A program made the position numbers and the translations under genes. The notes below the pieces were generated by a model. That model was not told where the DNA came from. It ran no database searches and saw nothing but the letters and a program-made list of their open reading frames with translations. This document shows positions 51,078 through 60,285 of a DNA stretch of 64,000 nt, one piece after another (within the stretch, counting starts at the first letter, position 1; every line of letters begins with the position of its first letter). Origin of the DNA: PALSA-1006 sp964571195 (lineage in GTDB: Bacteria > Pseudomonadota > Gammaproteobacteria > Burkholderiales > Gallionellaceae); the NCBI GenBank assembly GCA_964571195.1, contig CAZNAD010000002.1, positions 124,001 through 188,000 of the forward strand, read 5' to 3'.

Positions 51078-52394
51078 ATGTCCAACACCGATTTACTTTC
51101 CCGCTCCCGTTCCGCTGTGTGGCACCCCTGCACACAGATGAAGCGCCACGAAACCTTGCCGCTGGTGCCGATCCGGCGTGGCGAGGGGGTATGGCTGTAC
51201 GATTTCGACGGCAGACGCTATCTGGATACGGTGAGTTCCTGGTGGGTGAACCTGTTCGGACATGCTAATCCGCGCATCAATGCTGCCATTACCGACCAGC
51301 TCGGCAAGTTGGAGCATGTGATGCTGGCGGGTTTCACCCATGAGCCGGTGGTGCAGTTGTCGGAAAGGTTGCGCGAGCTCGCTCCCGCCGGGCTGGGGCA
51401 TTGCTTCTACGGTTCGGATGGTGCGTCGGCCACCGAGATCGCGTTGAAGATGAGCGCCCACTATTGGCGCAACAGCGGTCAGCCGGAGAAGACGCAGTTC
51501 ATCAGTCTGCAAAATAGTTATCACGGCGAGACCTTGGGGGCATTGTCGGTGACCGATGTGGCGCTGTTCAAAGAGGCTTATGGCGCGCTGATCCTCCAGA
51601 ATGCGACGGTGCCCAGTCCAGATAGTCGTTATGCGGCAGAGGGCGAGGATGCGCGGGAGTTTGCACTACGTTGCGCTGCGCAACTCGAAGCGTATTTGCA
51701 GCAGCACCATGCCGGTATTGCCGCCTTGATCGTGGAGCCGCTGGTGCAAGGAGCGGCGGGTATGGTCATGTATCACCCGGCATATTTGAGCCGGGCGCGC
51801 GAGTTGTGCGACCAATATCAGGTGCATTTGATCGCGGATGAGATCGCGGTCGGTATGGGGCGGACAGGGACTCTGTTCGCTTGCGAACAGGCGGCCATCA
51901 CGCCCGATTTCCTGTTGTTATCCAAAGGCATCACCGGCGGGTATCTGCCGCTGTCGGTGGTGATGACCACGGATGCCATCTATCAGGCGTTCTATGCGGA
52001 TGAGGTGGCGCGCGGATTCTTGCATTCACACTCCTACACCGGCAATCCGCTGGCATGCCGTGCAGCATTGGCTACATTGGACATCTTCGCCGCTGACGAT
52101 GTGCTGAATAGCAATCGAGCAAAATCCGCCTACCTCAACCGCGTCGCCGCGCCATTGCGCGCGCATTCCACGGTCAGAAACTTCCGCAACACCGGCATGA
52201 TCTGGGCATTTGAAGTCGATAGTCCCCACGCCGATTTTGCACAGCGCTGTTTCAGTCTCGCGCTGGAACACGAGTTGCTGTTGCGTCCGATGGGAAACAC
52301 GGTATATTTCATGCCGCCCTACGTGATCACAGAGAGTGAAATCGATTTTCTGATCGGACAAACGTTGAAGATACTGGACCGTCTCGGTTGTTAG
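51078..52394 (+). CDS. bioA: Adenosylmethionine-8-amino-7-oxononanoate aminotransferase
   Basis: Biotin synthesis: transfers the amino group of S-adenosylmethionine to KAPA giving DAPA. Family markers: SAVWHPCTQMKRHETLPLV (the CTQM motif near the N-terminus), SWWVNLFGHANPRIN, GSDGASATEIALKMS, YHGETLGALSVTD and PLP lysine in LLSKGITGGYLPLS. 438 residues from ATG 51078; the frame extends into the groES promoter region and that extension is ignored. Other bio genes are not in the window. Seven bases before the PBP4-type gene. Confidence 0.94.
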   Translation: MSNTDLLSRSRSAVWHPCTQMKRHETLPLVPIRRGEGVWLYDFDGRRYLDTVSSWWVNLFGHANPRINAAITDQLGKLEHVMLAGFTHEPVVQLSERLRELAPAGLGHCFYGSDGASATEIALKMSAHYWRNSGQPEKTQFISLQNSYHGETLGALSVTDVALFKEAYGALILQNATVPSPDSRYAAEGEDAREFALRCAAQLEAYLQQHHAGIAALIVEPLVQGAAGMVMYHPAYLSRARELCDQYQVHLIADEIAVGMGRTGTLFACEQAAITPDFLLLSKGITGGYLPLSVVMTTDAIYQAFYADEVARGFLHSHSYTGNPLACRAALATLDIFAADDVLNSNRAKSAYLNRVAAPLRAHSTVRNFRNTGMIWAFEVDSPHADFAQRCFSLALEHELLLRPMGNTVYFMPPYVITESEIDFLIGQTLKILDRLGC

Positions 52395-52401
52395 CCTTTC
52401 C

Positions 52402-53799
52402 ATGAAACCCATCTGCCTGTTATTGCTTGTTCTTGTTTCCATCTCCGGCGCTCGCGCTGTCGATTTACCGCCCGAGGTGCGTGCCGCACTCCGGCAGGCG
52501 AAGATCCCGCTAAGCAGTGTTGCGGTCGATGTGCGCGGAGTCGATTCGCAAGTCCCTCTGGTGAGCCTCAATGCGCAACGGGCCATGAATCCGGCTTCGA
52601 CCATGAAGCTGCTCACCACGTATGCGGGGCTGGAGATGCTGGGGCCGAGCTACACATGGAAGACGGAAGCCTATTTGGGCGGCCCTCTGGAAAAGGGCGT
52701 GTTGCAGGGAGATCTGATCCTGAAGGGATATGGCGACCCCAGATTCAATATCGAACAATTCTGGCTGTGGCTGAGCGAGCTGCGCGCGCGCGGGCTGAAA
52801 GAGATACAGGGTGATCTGGTGCTGGACCGCAGCTTCTTCAGCTTGCCCGAGCATGATCCCGCCGAGTTCGATAACGATCCGGTGCGTGCCTACAATGTTG
52901 GCCCGGATGCTTTGTTGCTGAATTTCAACACGCTGCGTCTGCGTTACCTGCCTGAGGGTAATCGTCTGAAGGTGATCAGCGAGCCGCCGCTGGAGGGGAT
53001 GCAGCTGGACAATCAACTAGCACCACAGGCGGCACCCAATTGCGAGAACTGGGATGACACCATCCGTATTCAGGCGCGGGGCGACAGCGTGGTGTTGCAG
53101 GGCGGTTATCCGAGCGAGTGCGGCGAGCGCGAGCAGAACCTCAACGTCATGCCGCACACCCGTTACGTCGCCGCCGTGTTCAATGCGATCTGGCAGGAAT
53201 TGGGCGGGACGCTGCGAGGCAACACGCGCGAAGGCCCGCTGCCCGCCGAAGCCAAACTTTTTGCCACACATTATTCCGCTCCGCTGGCCGAAATCATCCG
53301 CGACATCAACAAGTTCAGCAATAACGTCATGGCGCGCCAATTGTTTTTGACGCTGGGCAGCGATGTCGCAACGACGACCCCGGGCAACATCCAGCAGAGC
53401 ATTCGTGTGACGAAAGCTTGGCTCAAATCGAAGCGGCTCAACTTCCCTGAACTGGTACTGGAGAACGGTGCGGGTCTATCGCGGCGCGAGCGCATCTCGG
53501 CACAACATTTGGCGCAATTGTTGCGTAGTGCGGCGGATAGCCCGATGAATGCGGAGTTCGTCGCTTCATTGCCGATACTCGGGGTGGATGGTTCGGTAAG
53601 GAAGCGTTTGAAGGATACGGCGGCAGCCAATCACGCCCATCTGAAGACCGGCACCCTAGAGGGCGTGAAGACCATTGCCGGTTATGTGCGTGCGAAGAGC
53701 GGCAGAGAATGGATACTGGTGTTCCTCATCAATCATCCGAACGCGAAGCAGGGGGCGGCGGCGCAGGATGCCTTGATCGAGTGGGTGCAAAGACACTAA
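52402..53799 (+). CDS. dacB: D-alanyl-D-alanine carboxypeptidase/endopeptidase (PBP4 type)
   Basis: Periplasmic penicillin-binding protein of the PBP4/S13 family that cuts peptidoglycan cross-links. Signal peptide MKPICLLLLVLVSISGARA. Motifs Ser66-Thr-Met-Lys69 (NPASTMKLLT), Ser-Asn-Asn in DINKFSNNVMARQL, and Lys-Thr-Gly in HLKTGTLEGVK. The long insertion between the first two motifs is characteristic. 465 residues. The ATG is seven bases after bioA on the same strand; a functional link with biotin is not expected. Confidence 0.93.
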   Translation: MKPICLLLLVLVSISGARAVDLPPEVRAALRQAKIPLSSVAVDVRGVDSQVPLVSLNAQRAMNPASTMKLLTTYAGLEMLGPSYTWKTEAYLGGPLEKGVLQGDLILKGYGDPRFNIEQFWLWLSELRARGLKEIQGDLVLDRSFFSLPEHDPAEFDNDPVRAYNVGPDALLLNFNTLRLRYLPEGNRLKVISEPPLEGMQLDNQLAPQAAPNCENWDDTIRIQARGDSVVLQGGYPSECGEREQNLNVMPHTRYVAAVFNAIWQELGGTLRGNTREGPLPAEAKLFATHYSAPLAEIIRDINKFSNNVMARQLFLTLGSDVATTTPGNIQQSIRVTKAWLKSKRLNFPELVLENGAGLSRRERISAQHLAQLLRSAADSPMNAEFVASLPILGVDGSVRKRLKDTAAANHAHLKTGTLEGVKTIAGYVRAKSGREWILVFLINHPNAKQGAAAQDALIEWVQRH

Positions 53800-53823
53800 C
53801 GCCGTCTTGGTTGCCACATCGGA

Positions 53824-55287
53824 TCACAAGCCCAGCTCACCCCACATCGCATCCACTTTTGCTTTAATCGAGGCATCCATCGTGATCGGCGTACCCCATT
53901 CTCGTTGTGTTTCGCCCGGCCACTTGTTGGTTGCATCCAGCCCCATCTTGCCGCCGAGGCCCGACACCGGGCTGGCGAAATCGAGATAGTCGATCGGGGT
54001 GTTTGGAACCAGCAAGGTGTCTCGCACCGGATCCATGCGCGTGGTGATCGCCCACATGACCTCCTTCCAGTCGCGCACGTCTATGTCGTCATCCACCACG
54101 ATGATGAACTTGGTGTACATGAACTGGCGCAGGAAACTCCAGATGCCGAACATCACACGCTTGGCGTGTCCGGCGTATTGTTTTTTGATGCTCACCACCG
54201 CCATGCGATACGAACAGCCTTCCGGCGGCAGATAGAAGTCGGCGATCTCGGGGAACTGTTTTTGCAGCAGCGGCACGAACACTTCGTTCAGCGCCACGCC
54301 CAGCATGGCCGGTTCGTCGGGAGGTTTGCCGGTATAGGTGGAGTGGTAGATCGGGTTGGAGCGCATCGTGATGCGCTGGATGGTGAACACGGGAAATTTG
54401 TCTTGCTCGTTGTAATAGCCGGTGTGGTCGCCGTACGGCCCTTCCAGTGCGGTCTCGTTCGGATATATCACGCCTTCCAGCACGATCTCGGCAGAAGCGG
54501 GGACTTGCAGATCACTGCCGATACACTTCACCAATTCGGTCTTGCTGCCGCGCAGCAGCCCGGCGAACTGATATTCGGATAACGAGTCCGGCACCGGCGT
54601 CACCGCGCCGAGGATGGTCGCCGGATCGGCACCGATGACGACAGCGACCGGGAACGGTTGCCCCGGATTCTTCTCGCAATGGTCGCGAAAATCCAGCGCG
54701 CCGCCGCGATGCGCGAGCCAGCGCATGATGACCTTGTTCGCCCCCAACACCTGCTGGCGATAGATACCCAGATTCTGGCGCGGCTTGTTCGGCCCGCGCG
54801 TGACCACCAGCCCCCAGGTGATGAGTGGTGCGACATCGCCCGGCCAGCAATGCTGGATCGGCAACTTCGACAAATCTACGTCAGCGCCTTCCCACACCAC
54901 TTCCTGACAGGGTGCAGACGACAGCACCTTGGGAGACATGGTGAGCACCTGCTTCAGGATCGGCCATTTGTCCCAAGCATCCTTTAGCCCTTTGGGTGGC
55001 TCCGGCTCTTTGAGATAGGCGAGCAATTTACCGACTTCACGCAGCGCGCCGATGTCCTCCTCGCCCATACCCAACGCAACGCGGCGCGGAGTGCCGAATA
55101 AATTGCCCAGCACCGGCATCTTGTGTCCGACTACGTTCTCGAACAGCAGCGCCGGCCCCTGCGCGCGCAACACGCGGTCGCAGATTTCGGTCATTTCGAG
55201 ATGGGTGGAGACAGGGGCGGCGATACGTTTGAGTTCGCCGAGTTGTTCCAACTGTGTGATGAAGTCGCGCAGGTCGTGATATTTCAT
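53824..55287 (-). CDS. ubiD: 4-hydroxy-3-polyprenylbenzoate decarboxylase UbiD
   Basis: Decarboxylase of ubiquinone synthesis that uses prenylated FMN made by UbiX. MKYHDLRDFITQLEQLGELK at the N-terminus, RQNLGIYRQQVLGANKVIM, EGPYGDHTGYYNEQDKFPV with the catalytic-type glutamate, and DDDIDVRDWKEVMWAI near the end. 488 residues. ATG at 55287; a GTG two codons earlier directly follows the acyltransferase stop and may also be used. Last gene of the metK-divergent acyltransferase-ubiD run. Confidence 0.94.
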   Translation of the reverse strand: MKYHDLRDFITQLEQLGELKRIAAPVSTHLEMTEICDRVLRAQGPALLFENVVGHKMPVLGNLFGTPRRVALGMGEEDIGALREVGKLLAYLKEPEPPKGLKDAWDKWPILKQVLTMSPKVLSSAPCQEVVWEGADVDLSKLPIQHCWPGDVAPLITWGLVVTRGPNKPRQNLGIYRQQVLGANKVIMRWLAHRGGALDFRDHCEKNPGQPFPVAVVIGADPATILGAVTPVPDSLSEYQFAGLLRGSKTELVKCIGSDLQVPASAEIVLEGVIYPNETALEGPYGDHTGYYNEQDKFPVFTIQRITMRSNPIYHSTYTGKPPDEPAMLGVALNEVFVPLLQKQFPEIADFYLPPEGCSYRMAVVSIKKQYAGHAKRVMFGIWSFLRQFMYTKFIIVVDDDIDVRDWKEVMWAITTRMDPVRDTLLVPNTPIDYLDFASPVSGLGGKMGLDATNKWPGETQREWGTPITMDASIKAKVDAMWGELGL

Positions 55288-55293
55288 GGTCAC

Positions 55294-56172
55294 TTATTCC
55301 GGGTAAAACCCGGCCTCTCCCTCGGGGCGGGTCTTGAAACGTTTATGCAGCCAGAAATATTGTTCCGGCATCTCCAGCACGCGCTGTTCGATGAACTCGT
55401 TCATGCGCCGTGCATCGGCGATATCGTCGCCGCTGGGATAGTTCTCCCATGCCGGGTAGAAGGTCAGCACATATCCTTTGCCGCCGGGCAACACCCGGGT
55501 GATGCTGGGTACGATCTTGGCACCGGTCATCTGGGCGATGCGCGGTACCGAAGTCATGGTCGCGGCGGGTACGCCGAAGAACGGGATGAATGCACCGTCC
55601 TTGATGCCCTGATCTTGATCCGGCGGATAGATGAACGGCATGCCCTTGCGCATCCCTTTCAGGATCGGGCGCAATCCCTCAAAGCGCGAATACAGAAGCT
55701 GGTTGCGGAAGCGCGCCCGTTTCTTCAGCAGCAGTTCGGTGAGATACATGTTCTTCTGGTTGGCATACATACACACCGTGTCGGTATGTTGGGCGATCCA
55801 CTGACCACCGGCATCCATGCCGACGAAGTGGGGGGTGAGCAAAATGGACGGCTTGTCTTTGATAGCCTCGAAATGTTCGATGCCCTCGACGCGGATCAGG
55901 CTGCTGATGCGTTCTGCGCTGCTCCACCACAGGATGCTGCGCTCAATGAGTCCACGGCAGAACATCTTGAAATGTTCGCGTACCAGTCGCTCGTGTGCTG
56001 CCGGGGGCATTTCGGGGAAACATAGCCGCAAGTTGGTCAGGCCGACTTGTCTCCGTTCAGTGGCCACGAAATAAGCCAGCAGGCCGAGTCCGTTGCCTAT
56101 GGAGACAATAACGCGAAAGGGCAGGAAATGGATCAGCCAGAAAATGAACACACCGACACGTGCCAGCATCAT
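55294..56172 (-). CDS. Lipid A biosynthesis acyltransferase-like (LpxL/HtrB family)
   Basis: Inner-membrane acyltransferase, about 292 residues with an N-terminal membrane anchor (VGVFIFWLIHFLPFRVIVSI). Catalytic HX4D motif in LLTPHFVGMDAGG, and FGVPAATMTSVPRIA. Adds a secondary acyl chain to lipid A or a related lipid. It follows a second gene of the same family, overlapping it by four bases; the pair presumably adds two different chains. Which is LpxL and which LpxM cannot be decided here. Confidence 0.88.
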   Translation of the reverse strand: MMLARVGVFIFWLIHFLPFRVIVSIGNGLGLLAYFVATERRQVGLTNLRLCFPEMPPAAHERLVREHFKMFCRGLIERSILWWSSAERISSLIRVEGIEHFEAIKDKPSILLTPHFVGMDAGGQWIAQHTDTVCMYANQKNMYLTELLLKKRARFRNQLLYSRFEGLRPILKGMRKGMPFIYPPDQDQGIKDGAFIPFFGVPAATMTSVPRIAQMTGAKIVPSITRVLPGGKGYVLTFYPAWENYPSGDDIADARRMNEFIEQRVLEMPEQYFWLHKRFKTRPEGEAGFYPE

Positions 56173-57053
56173 GATTCCTTGGTTGCGTCCGGCGGCAACA
56201 CGCCGCGCGGCACTTTATAACGGTTATAACTCCACAGATATTGTTCCGGGCAAGCGCGTATCACCGCTTCCAGCGCGGCATTCATCTGCGGTGTGATGGG
56301 GCGCGTGGTATCGAACGATAGCGGAGAGATGAACATGGCATATCCTTTGCCCGACGGCAGGCGCTCGACATGGCACATCACCACTGCGGCAGCGCTGGCC
56401 TCCATCAAGCGCCCGATCAGGGTCATGGTGTAAGCCGGTCGACCGAAGAAAGGTATCCATTCTCCCTCGCCGTTGCTGGGTACTTGATCAGGCAGGATGC
56501 CGATGATCTCGCCGCGTTTAAGAGCTTTGAGTAATTGCCGTACCCCGCCTAGGTCGGCCGGAGCCAGTTTCATTTGTCCGCGCTCCCGTCCCGCATGCAT
56601 CAGCGTATCCAGGACTTCCCAGCGCGGGCGGCGATACATGCAGGTCATCGGTAAACGTGCCGCCACATAAAGGCCGATCAATTCGAAACCGCCGAAGTGC
56701 GGGGTCAATATGATCACGCCCTTACCTAGTTTGCGTGCCGCCTCAAGATGTTCCCAGCCGTGGCAGTGCGTGACTCCGGCAACGACTTCCGGTAGCGGGC
56801 GACGCCATACCCAAGGTAGTTCCAGCACGCTTTTGCCCGATTCACCCACGTTGGCGCGCAGGATCCGGGCAAAATCCCCGGTCTGCGGACTGTTTTGTGG
56901 CAGTCCCGTCGTGAGCGCGTTGCCGAGGTTGTTGCGCAGGCGTTCGGCATAAGGCTTGGAAAGCCAGTAAGTTAGCCAGCCGATGACCACGCCAAGGCGA
57001 TGCAAAGCCGACAACGGCAAGCGCGCCAAGCAATCAAACAGCCAGACCATCAA
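56169..57053 (-). CDS. Lipid A biosynthesis acyltransferase-like (LpxL/LpxM family)
   Basis: 294 residues, N-terminal hydrophobic anchor, catalytic HX4E motif in LTPHFGGFELIGLY, and the region PDQVPSNGEGEWIPFFGRPA that is typical of the family (DQ..x..G..x..FFG). The identity to its neighbour is low, so this is an old duplication. First gene of a three-gene minus-strand operon (acyltransferase-acyltransferase-ubiD), divergent from metK across an 85-base gap. Confidence 0.88.
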   Translation of the reverse strand: MMVWLFDCLARLPLSALHRLGVVIGWLTYWLSKPYAERLRNNLGNALTTGLPQNSPQTGDFARILRANVGESGKSVLELPWVWRRPLPEVVAGVTHCHGWEHLEAARKLGKGVIILTPHFGGFELIGLYVAARLPMTCMYRRPRWEVLDTLMHAGRERGQMKLAPADLGGVRQLLKALKRGEIIGILPDQVPSNGEGEWIPFFGRPAYTMTLIGRLMEASAAAVVMCHVERLPSGKGYAMFISPLSFDTTRPITPQMNAALEAVIRACPEQYLWSYNRYKVPRGVLPPDATKES

Positions 57054-57090
57054 GAACGGAACCCCATAAAGCTGCCAAACCCGAAGTTTT

Positions 57091-57099
57091 TGTTATAAT
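57091..57099 (+). promoter_or_regulatory. Extended -10 promoter of metK
   Basis: TGTTATAAT, a perfect -10 hexamer preceded by TG, lies 40 bases before the metK start codon. No good -35 is present. No SAM riboswitch is visible in the short leader. Confidence 0.55.
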
Positions 57100-57138
57100 C
57101 CGCGCCCTGTTAATTTTTCCAGAAGTGGGCGGAATGTC

Positions 57139-58302
57139 ATGAGCGAATATTTTTTTACATCAGAATCGGTTTCCGAAGGTCATCCAGACAAGGTTGCTGA
57201 CCAGATATCCGATGCCATCCTGGATGCCATTCTAGCCCAAGACCCGTATGCACGTGTAGCAGCAGAGACATTGGTCACCACCGGGTTGACCGTGCTGGCC
57301 GGTGAAATCACTACCAGCGCAAATGTGAATTACGCCAAAGTGGCACGCGAGACCATACGTCGTATCGGTTATGACGACCCGAGTTTGCGTTTCGATGCGG
57401 ACGGTTGCTCGGTGCATGTCTGCTACGGAACCCAGAGCCCGGACATCGCGCAGGGCGTGGATCGCGCCTCCGATGACTATCTCAATCAGGGAGCCGGCGA
57501 CCAGGGGCTGATGTTCGGTTATGCCTGCCGCGAGACCGACACGCTGATGCCGTTGCCGATCTACCTGTCGCACCGCATCGTCGAGCGCCAGTCGCAGTTG
57601 CGCCGAGATGGTCGTTTGGGCTGGCTGCGTCCAGATGCGAAATCGCAAGTCACTGTGAAATATGTGGATGGCAAGCCGTTCTGTATCGACACGGTGGTGT
57701 TGTCTACCCAGCATTCGCCCGATATCGAGTTGCCGCAGATCCGCGAAGCTGTCATCGAAGAAGTCATCAAGCCGGTCTTGCCGAAAGAACTCGTCAAAGG
57801 CGAGATCAAATATCTGGTCAATCCGACCGGGCGTTTTGTCATCGGCGGCCCGCACGGAGATGCCGGCCTGACAGGCCGCAAGATCATTGTCGACACCTAC
57901 GGCGGTGCAGCCCCGCACGGTGGCGGTGCATTCTCCGGCAAGGACCCCTCCAAGGTCGACCGTTCCGCCGCTTATGCCGGGCGTTATGTGGCGAAGAACA
58001 TCGTCGCGGCCGGCTTGGCCGACAAGTGCCTGGTGCAGATCAGCTATGCCATCGGTGTGGCGCAACCGACCAGCATCATGGTCAGCACCTATGGTACCGG
58101 CAAGGTCTCCGACGAGAAGATCACCGATCTGGTGAAGAAACATTTCGACCTGCGTCCTAAGGGTATCGTGCAGATGCTCAATCTGCTGCGCCCGATCTAC
58201 CAGAACACTGCGGCCTACGGTCACTTCGGTCGTGAAGAGCCGGACTTCACCTGGGAGGCTACCGACAAGGCTGCGGCTTTGAAGGCAGACGCGGGACTGT
58301 AA
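57139..58302 (+). CDS. metK: S-adenosylmethionine synthetase
   Basis: Makes S-adenosylmethionine from methionine and ATP. FTSESVSEGHPDKVADQISD at the N-terminus, the methionine/ATP loop GAGDQGLMFGYA, and the phosphate loop GGGAFSGKDPSKVDRSAAYA in part. 387 residues. It starts a methyl-cycle neighbourhood: ahcY and metF lie 3-6 kb downstream. An intrinsic terminator follows, and its right arm runs into the end of the convergent XRE gene. Confidence 0.97.
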   Translation: MSEYFFTSESVSEGHPDKVADQISDAILDAILAQDPYARVAAETLVTTGLTVLAGEITTSANVNYAKVARETIRRIGYDDPSLRFDADGCSVHVCYGTQSPDIAQGVDRASDDYLNQGAGDQGLMFGYACRETDTLMPLPIYLSHRIVERQSQLRRDGRLGWLRPDAKSQVTVKYVDGKPFCIDTVVLSTQHSPDIELPQIREAVIEEVIKPVLPKELVKGEIKYLVNPTGRFVIGGPHGDAGLTGRKIIVDTYGGAAPHGGGAFSGKDPSKVDRSAAYAGRYVAKNIVAAGLADKCLVQISYAIGVAQPTSIMVSTYGTGKVSDEKITDLVKKHFDLRPKGIVQMLNLLRPIYQNTAAYGHFGREEPDFTWEATDKAAALKADAGL

Positions 58303-58326
58303 TTTTCGTAGCAGTAATGGCGGAAC

Positions 58327-58351
58327 AAAACGGCGCTTCAAGCGCCGTTTT
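58327..58351 (+). terminator. Rho-independent terminator of metK
   Basis: AAAACGGCGC and GCGCCGTTTT, 10-bp stem with a 5-base loop, followed by TTGTTTTTG. It overlaps the last codons of the convergent XRE regulator gene (stop at 58338), so part of the stem is also coding on the other strand. Confidence 0.88.
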
Positions 58352-58751
58352 GTTTTTGCTGCAATTTCAAAAGAAAGTCCACCATGCCCATCACAATCTG
58401 TCTGTGATGCCGATTTAGGCGGGAAACTTTCTCATTCAATTCGCGCGAGGTTTTTTCATCTACGCGCAAAGATTTTTTCGGGGTTGCGGTTTCGGCCTCT
58501 TCTCCATAACGCAGCCATACCGAAGATACACCAAGCCATGCCGCTAATACTTTGAGCTTTTCCTGTGTCGGGATGGATTCGCCGATCAGCCATTTTCGAG
58601 CCGCATGTAATGTAACAGGCGCCCCCGAATGTACACGATTAAATTCACTGGCAAGCCTAGCCGACGTACATGGCTGCATTCCCGCCTGCCCCAAGGCAAG
58701 GGCCAATCGCTGGCTGAACGCGGCGCGTTCTTGTTCTGTCGTGATTCCCAT
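58338..58751 (-). CDS. XRE-type helix-turn-helix regulator
   Basis: 137 residues. The N-terminal ~80 form a helix-turn-helix domain: FSQRLALALGQAGMQP, HAARKWLIGESIPTQEKLKVLAAWLGVSSVWLRYG (key core ARKWLIGESIPTQEKL). Such proteins are often repressors of phage or accessory genes. The C-terminal part is charged and probably dimerises. It is convergent with metK and divergent from three unknown genes, separated from them by 125 bases with a plausible shared control region. Its target is unknown. Confidence 0.8.
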   Translation of the reverse strand: MGITTEQERAAFSQRLALALGQAGMQPCTSARLASEFNRVHSGAPVTLHAARKWLIGESIPTQEKLKVLAAWLGVSSVWLRYGEEAETATPKKSLRVDEKTSRELNEKVSRLNRHHRQIVMGMVDFLLKLQQKQNGA

Positions 58752-58876
58752 GTTGCAAGGGTATTATTCATTGAGATTAACAGTCTGTATGTATTTGTTT
58801 GACCATTAATCAAGTGCGGGTTATATTTCACCTATTCACTAATCATCGGTCACCGCCCTGCCAAGGAATATTGTTA

Positions 58877-59389
58877 ATGGAACAGTTCTTGTTGGACGAA
58901 ATATTTAGCATGACGTTGCTTGCAACAGTGCAGCGATCAACGACTTACCGGAAGGATGTGGATGAAAAGAATAAAGATGATTTTCGCTGCGCGCTGAAAA
59001 ATTCACTCCTTTCTTTATCCGAGCAGTATCGCAAAGCCGTTTCAGAAGCGGCTCACTGCAAGAATATCGAAACATTGGCCAATAGCCTTTCTACGAGACA
59101 CGGCAATACTTTATTTGAAAATAGGTTTCGCATCGGTTCTGCGCAGAAAGCTTTAAACCTTTATCTCAAGTATCTGTGGTGCCTAAAGAGCATCGAAACG
59201 CCGCCCCATTGTCCCATCGACAGCATCGTTCTTGAAGAACTACGAAAAAAGACTGGATACAAAAGCACCGCGTGGACAAGACTCGACTCGATAGATGAAT
59301 ACAAGAAGATCATTCGTCAAGTTAAGGCGGTAGCGGGCGAGTTAAATCCTGCCGAGTGGGAGTTGCGGTTATACAACACCCCGGAGTAA
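58877..59389 (+). CDS. Hypothetical protein, islet gene 1
   Basis: 170 residues from the ATG at 58877, which has AAGGAA eight bases upstream; the longer frame overlaps the regulator promoter region. No family recognised. Mostly helical and charged, with no signal or membrane segment, so cytoplasmic. Phrases such as NLYLKYLWCLKSIETPPHCPIDSIVL and KSTAWTRLDSIDEYKKII are the most distinct. Codon use is less GC-rich than in the neighbouring core genes, suggesting transfer. Divergent from the XRE gene. Confidence 0.65.
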   Translation: MEQFLLDEIFSMTLLATVQRSTTYRKDVDEKNKDDFRCALKNSLLSLSEQYRKAVSEAAHCKNIETLANSLSTRHGNTLFENRFRIGSAQKALNLYLKYLWCLKSIETPPHCPIDSIVLEELRKKTGYKSTAWTRLDSIDEYKKIIRQVKAVAGELNPAEWELRLYNTPE

Positions 59390-59479
59390 GAAAGTTGGCA
59401 TTGCCCCTCCCCAAGCAGCAACTTCTTCTAATCAACCATCGGTGCGGCCGCATCTCTCACTCAAGATAAAGGAGTCTCA

Positions 59480-60268
59480 ATGAAAGCATCTATTGCCAAC
59501 TTAATTCTGATGCTGATATTAGGTGTCGTTCATATTCAAATCGCCACCGCCGAATCTCTGCCTAATGCCGAGAGTTCGAATCGACTTGGTGCTCGCTGGT
59601 TTGTCCAAGACCAGCAGAAATGCGATGCTGCTATGGCGGAACTACCCCAGGCGCTTGCGCAAGTTAGGAATATTAGAATTGCAGGATTTTCGACAGAACC
59701 AGTGGCATGTGTGAGTCAAGAGTTGCTTAATACGTGCAAAATAAAATTCGCGTTTGGAGATGCGGATTATTACGATCGATACTATGATGATTTGAAAATA
59801 AATTGCGAACTTGGCAATTCTGACAGTCCAATGAATGTGGAATTAACGGCATTCACTACATTTAATAATGGGCTTGTTATTACCCGTCTTTCGTATACAA
59901 CTCCTTTGGGGGAGGGGAGTGAAGACAGCGTGCAAGAATTCCTTCCAAGTGATGCGGCTTACAGAAATTTGATCTCGCGCTATGGAGAGCCAATATATTT
60001 TGAATTTGCTGGGGATACTTACAAATTTAAAGAGGCTGCGAAGCCATATCATCGACTGGTATGGGCCAAGGGGGCGGTTACACATTTTGCAGAAAAATTT
60101 AGGAAAGGGATTCGCAACGGTAGGCTTTACAGAACTGCAGAGTTGCACATACAACTCGAAGTAAACCTTTCGCCCGATTTTTATGGAAAGTTTATTCGCC
60201 CCTTTGTCGAGCGACAGGAAGCAAAAAAAATAGAAGCTGCGAACAATGCGCCGGGTCCTAAATTTTGA
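59480..60268 (+). CDS. Hypothetical exported protein, islet gene 2
   Basis: 262 residues with a signal peptide (MKASIANLILMLILGVVHIQ, cleavage near ATA-ES), so periplasmic. Ribosome site AAAGGAG seven bases before the ATG. The mature part holds three cysteines (KCDAAM, VACVSQ, NTCKIKF) and a strand-rich middle (VELTAFTTFNNGLVITRLSY). It ends in a charged helix. No known domain. Low GC relative to flanks. Its stop overlaps the longest frame of the next gene, so the two are probably one transcript. Confidence 0.65.
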   Translation: MKASIANLILMLILGVVHIQIATAESLPNAESSNRLGARWFVQDQQKCDAAMAELPQALAQVRNIRIAGFSTEPVACVSQELLNTCKIKFAFGDADYYDRYYDDLKINCELGNSDSPMNVELTAFTTFNNGLVITRLSYTTPLGEGSEDSVQEFLPSDAAYRNLISRYGEPIYFEFAGDTYKFKEAAKPYHRLVWAKGAVTHFAEKFRKGIRNGRLYRTAELHIQLEVNLSPDFYGKFIRPFVERQEAKKIEAANNAPGPKF

Positions 60269-60285
60269 TAGCAGAAGAGGTGTGT

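Noticed and set aside
57054..57138. SAM riboswitch before metK
   Set aside because: The leader is only about 40 bases after the -10 element and shows none of the known SAM riboswitch cores.
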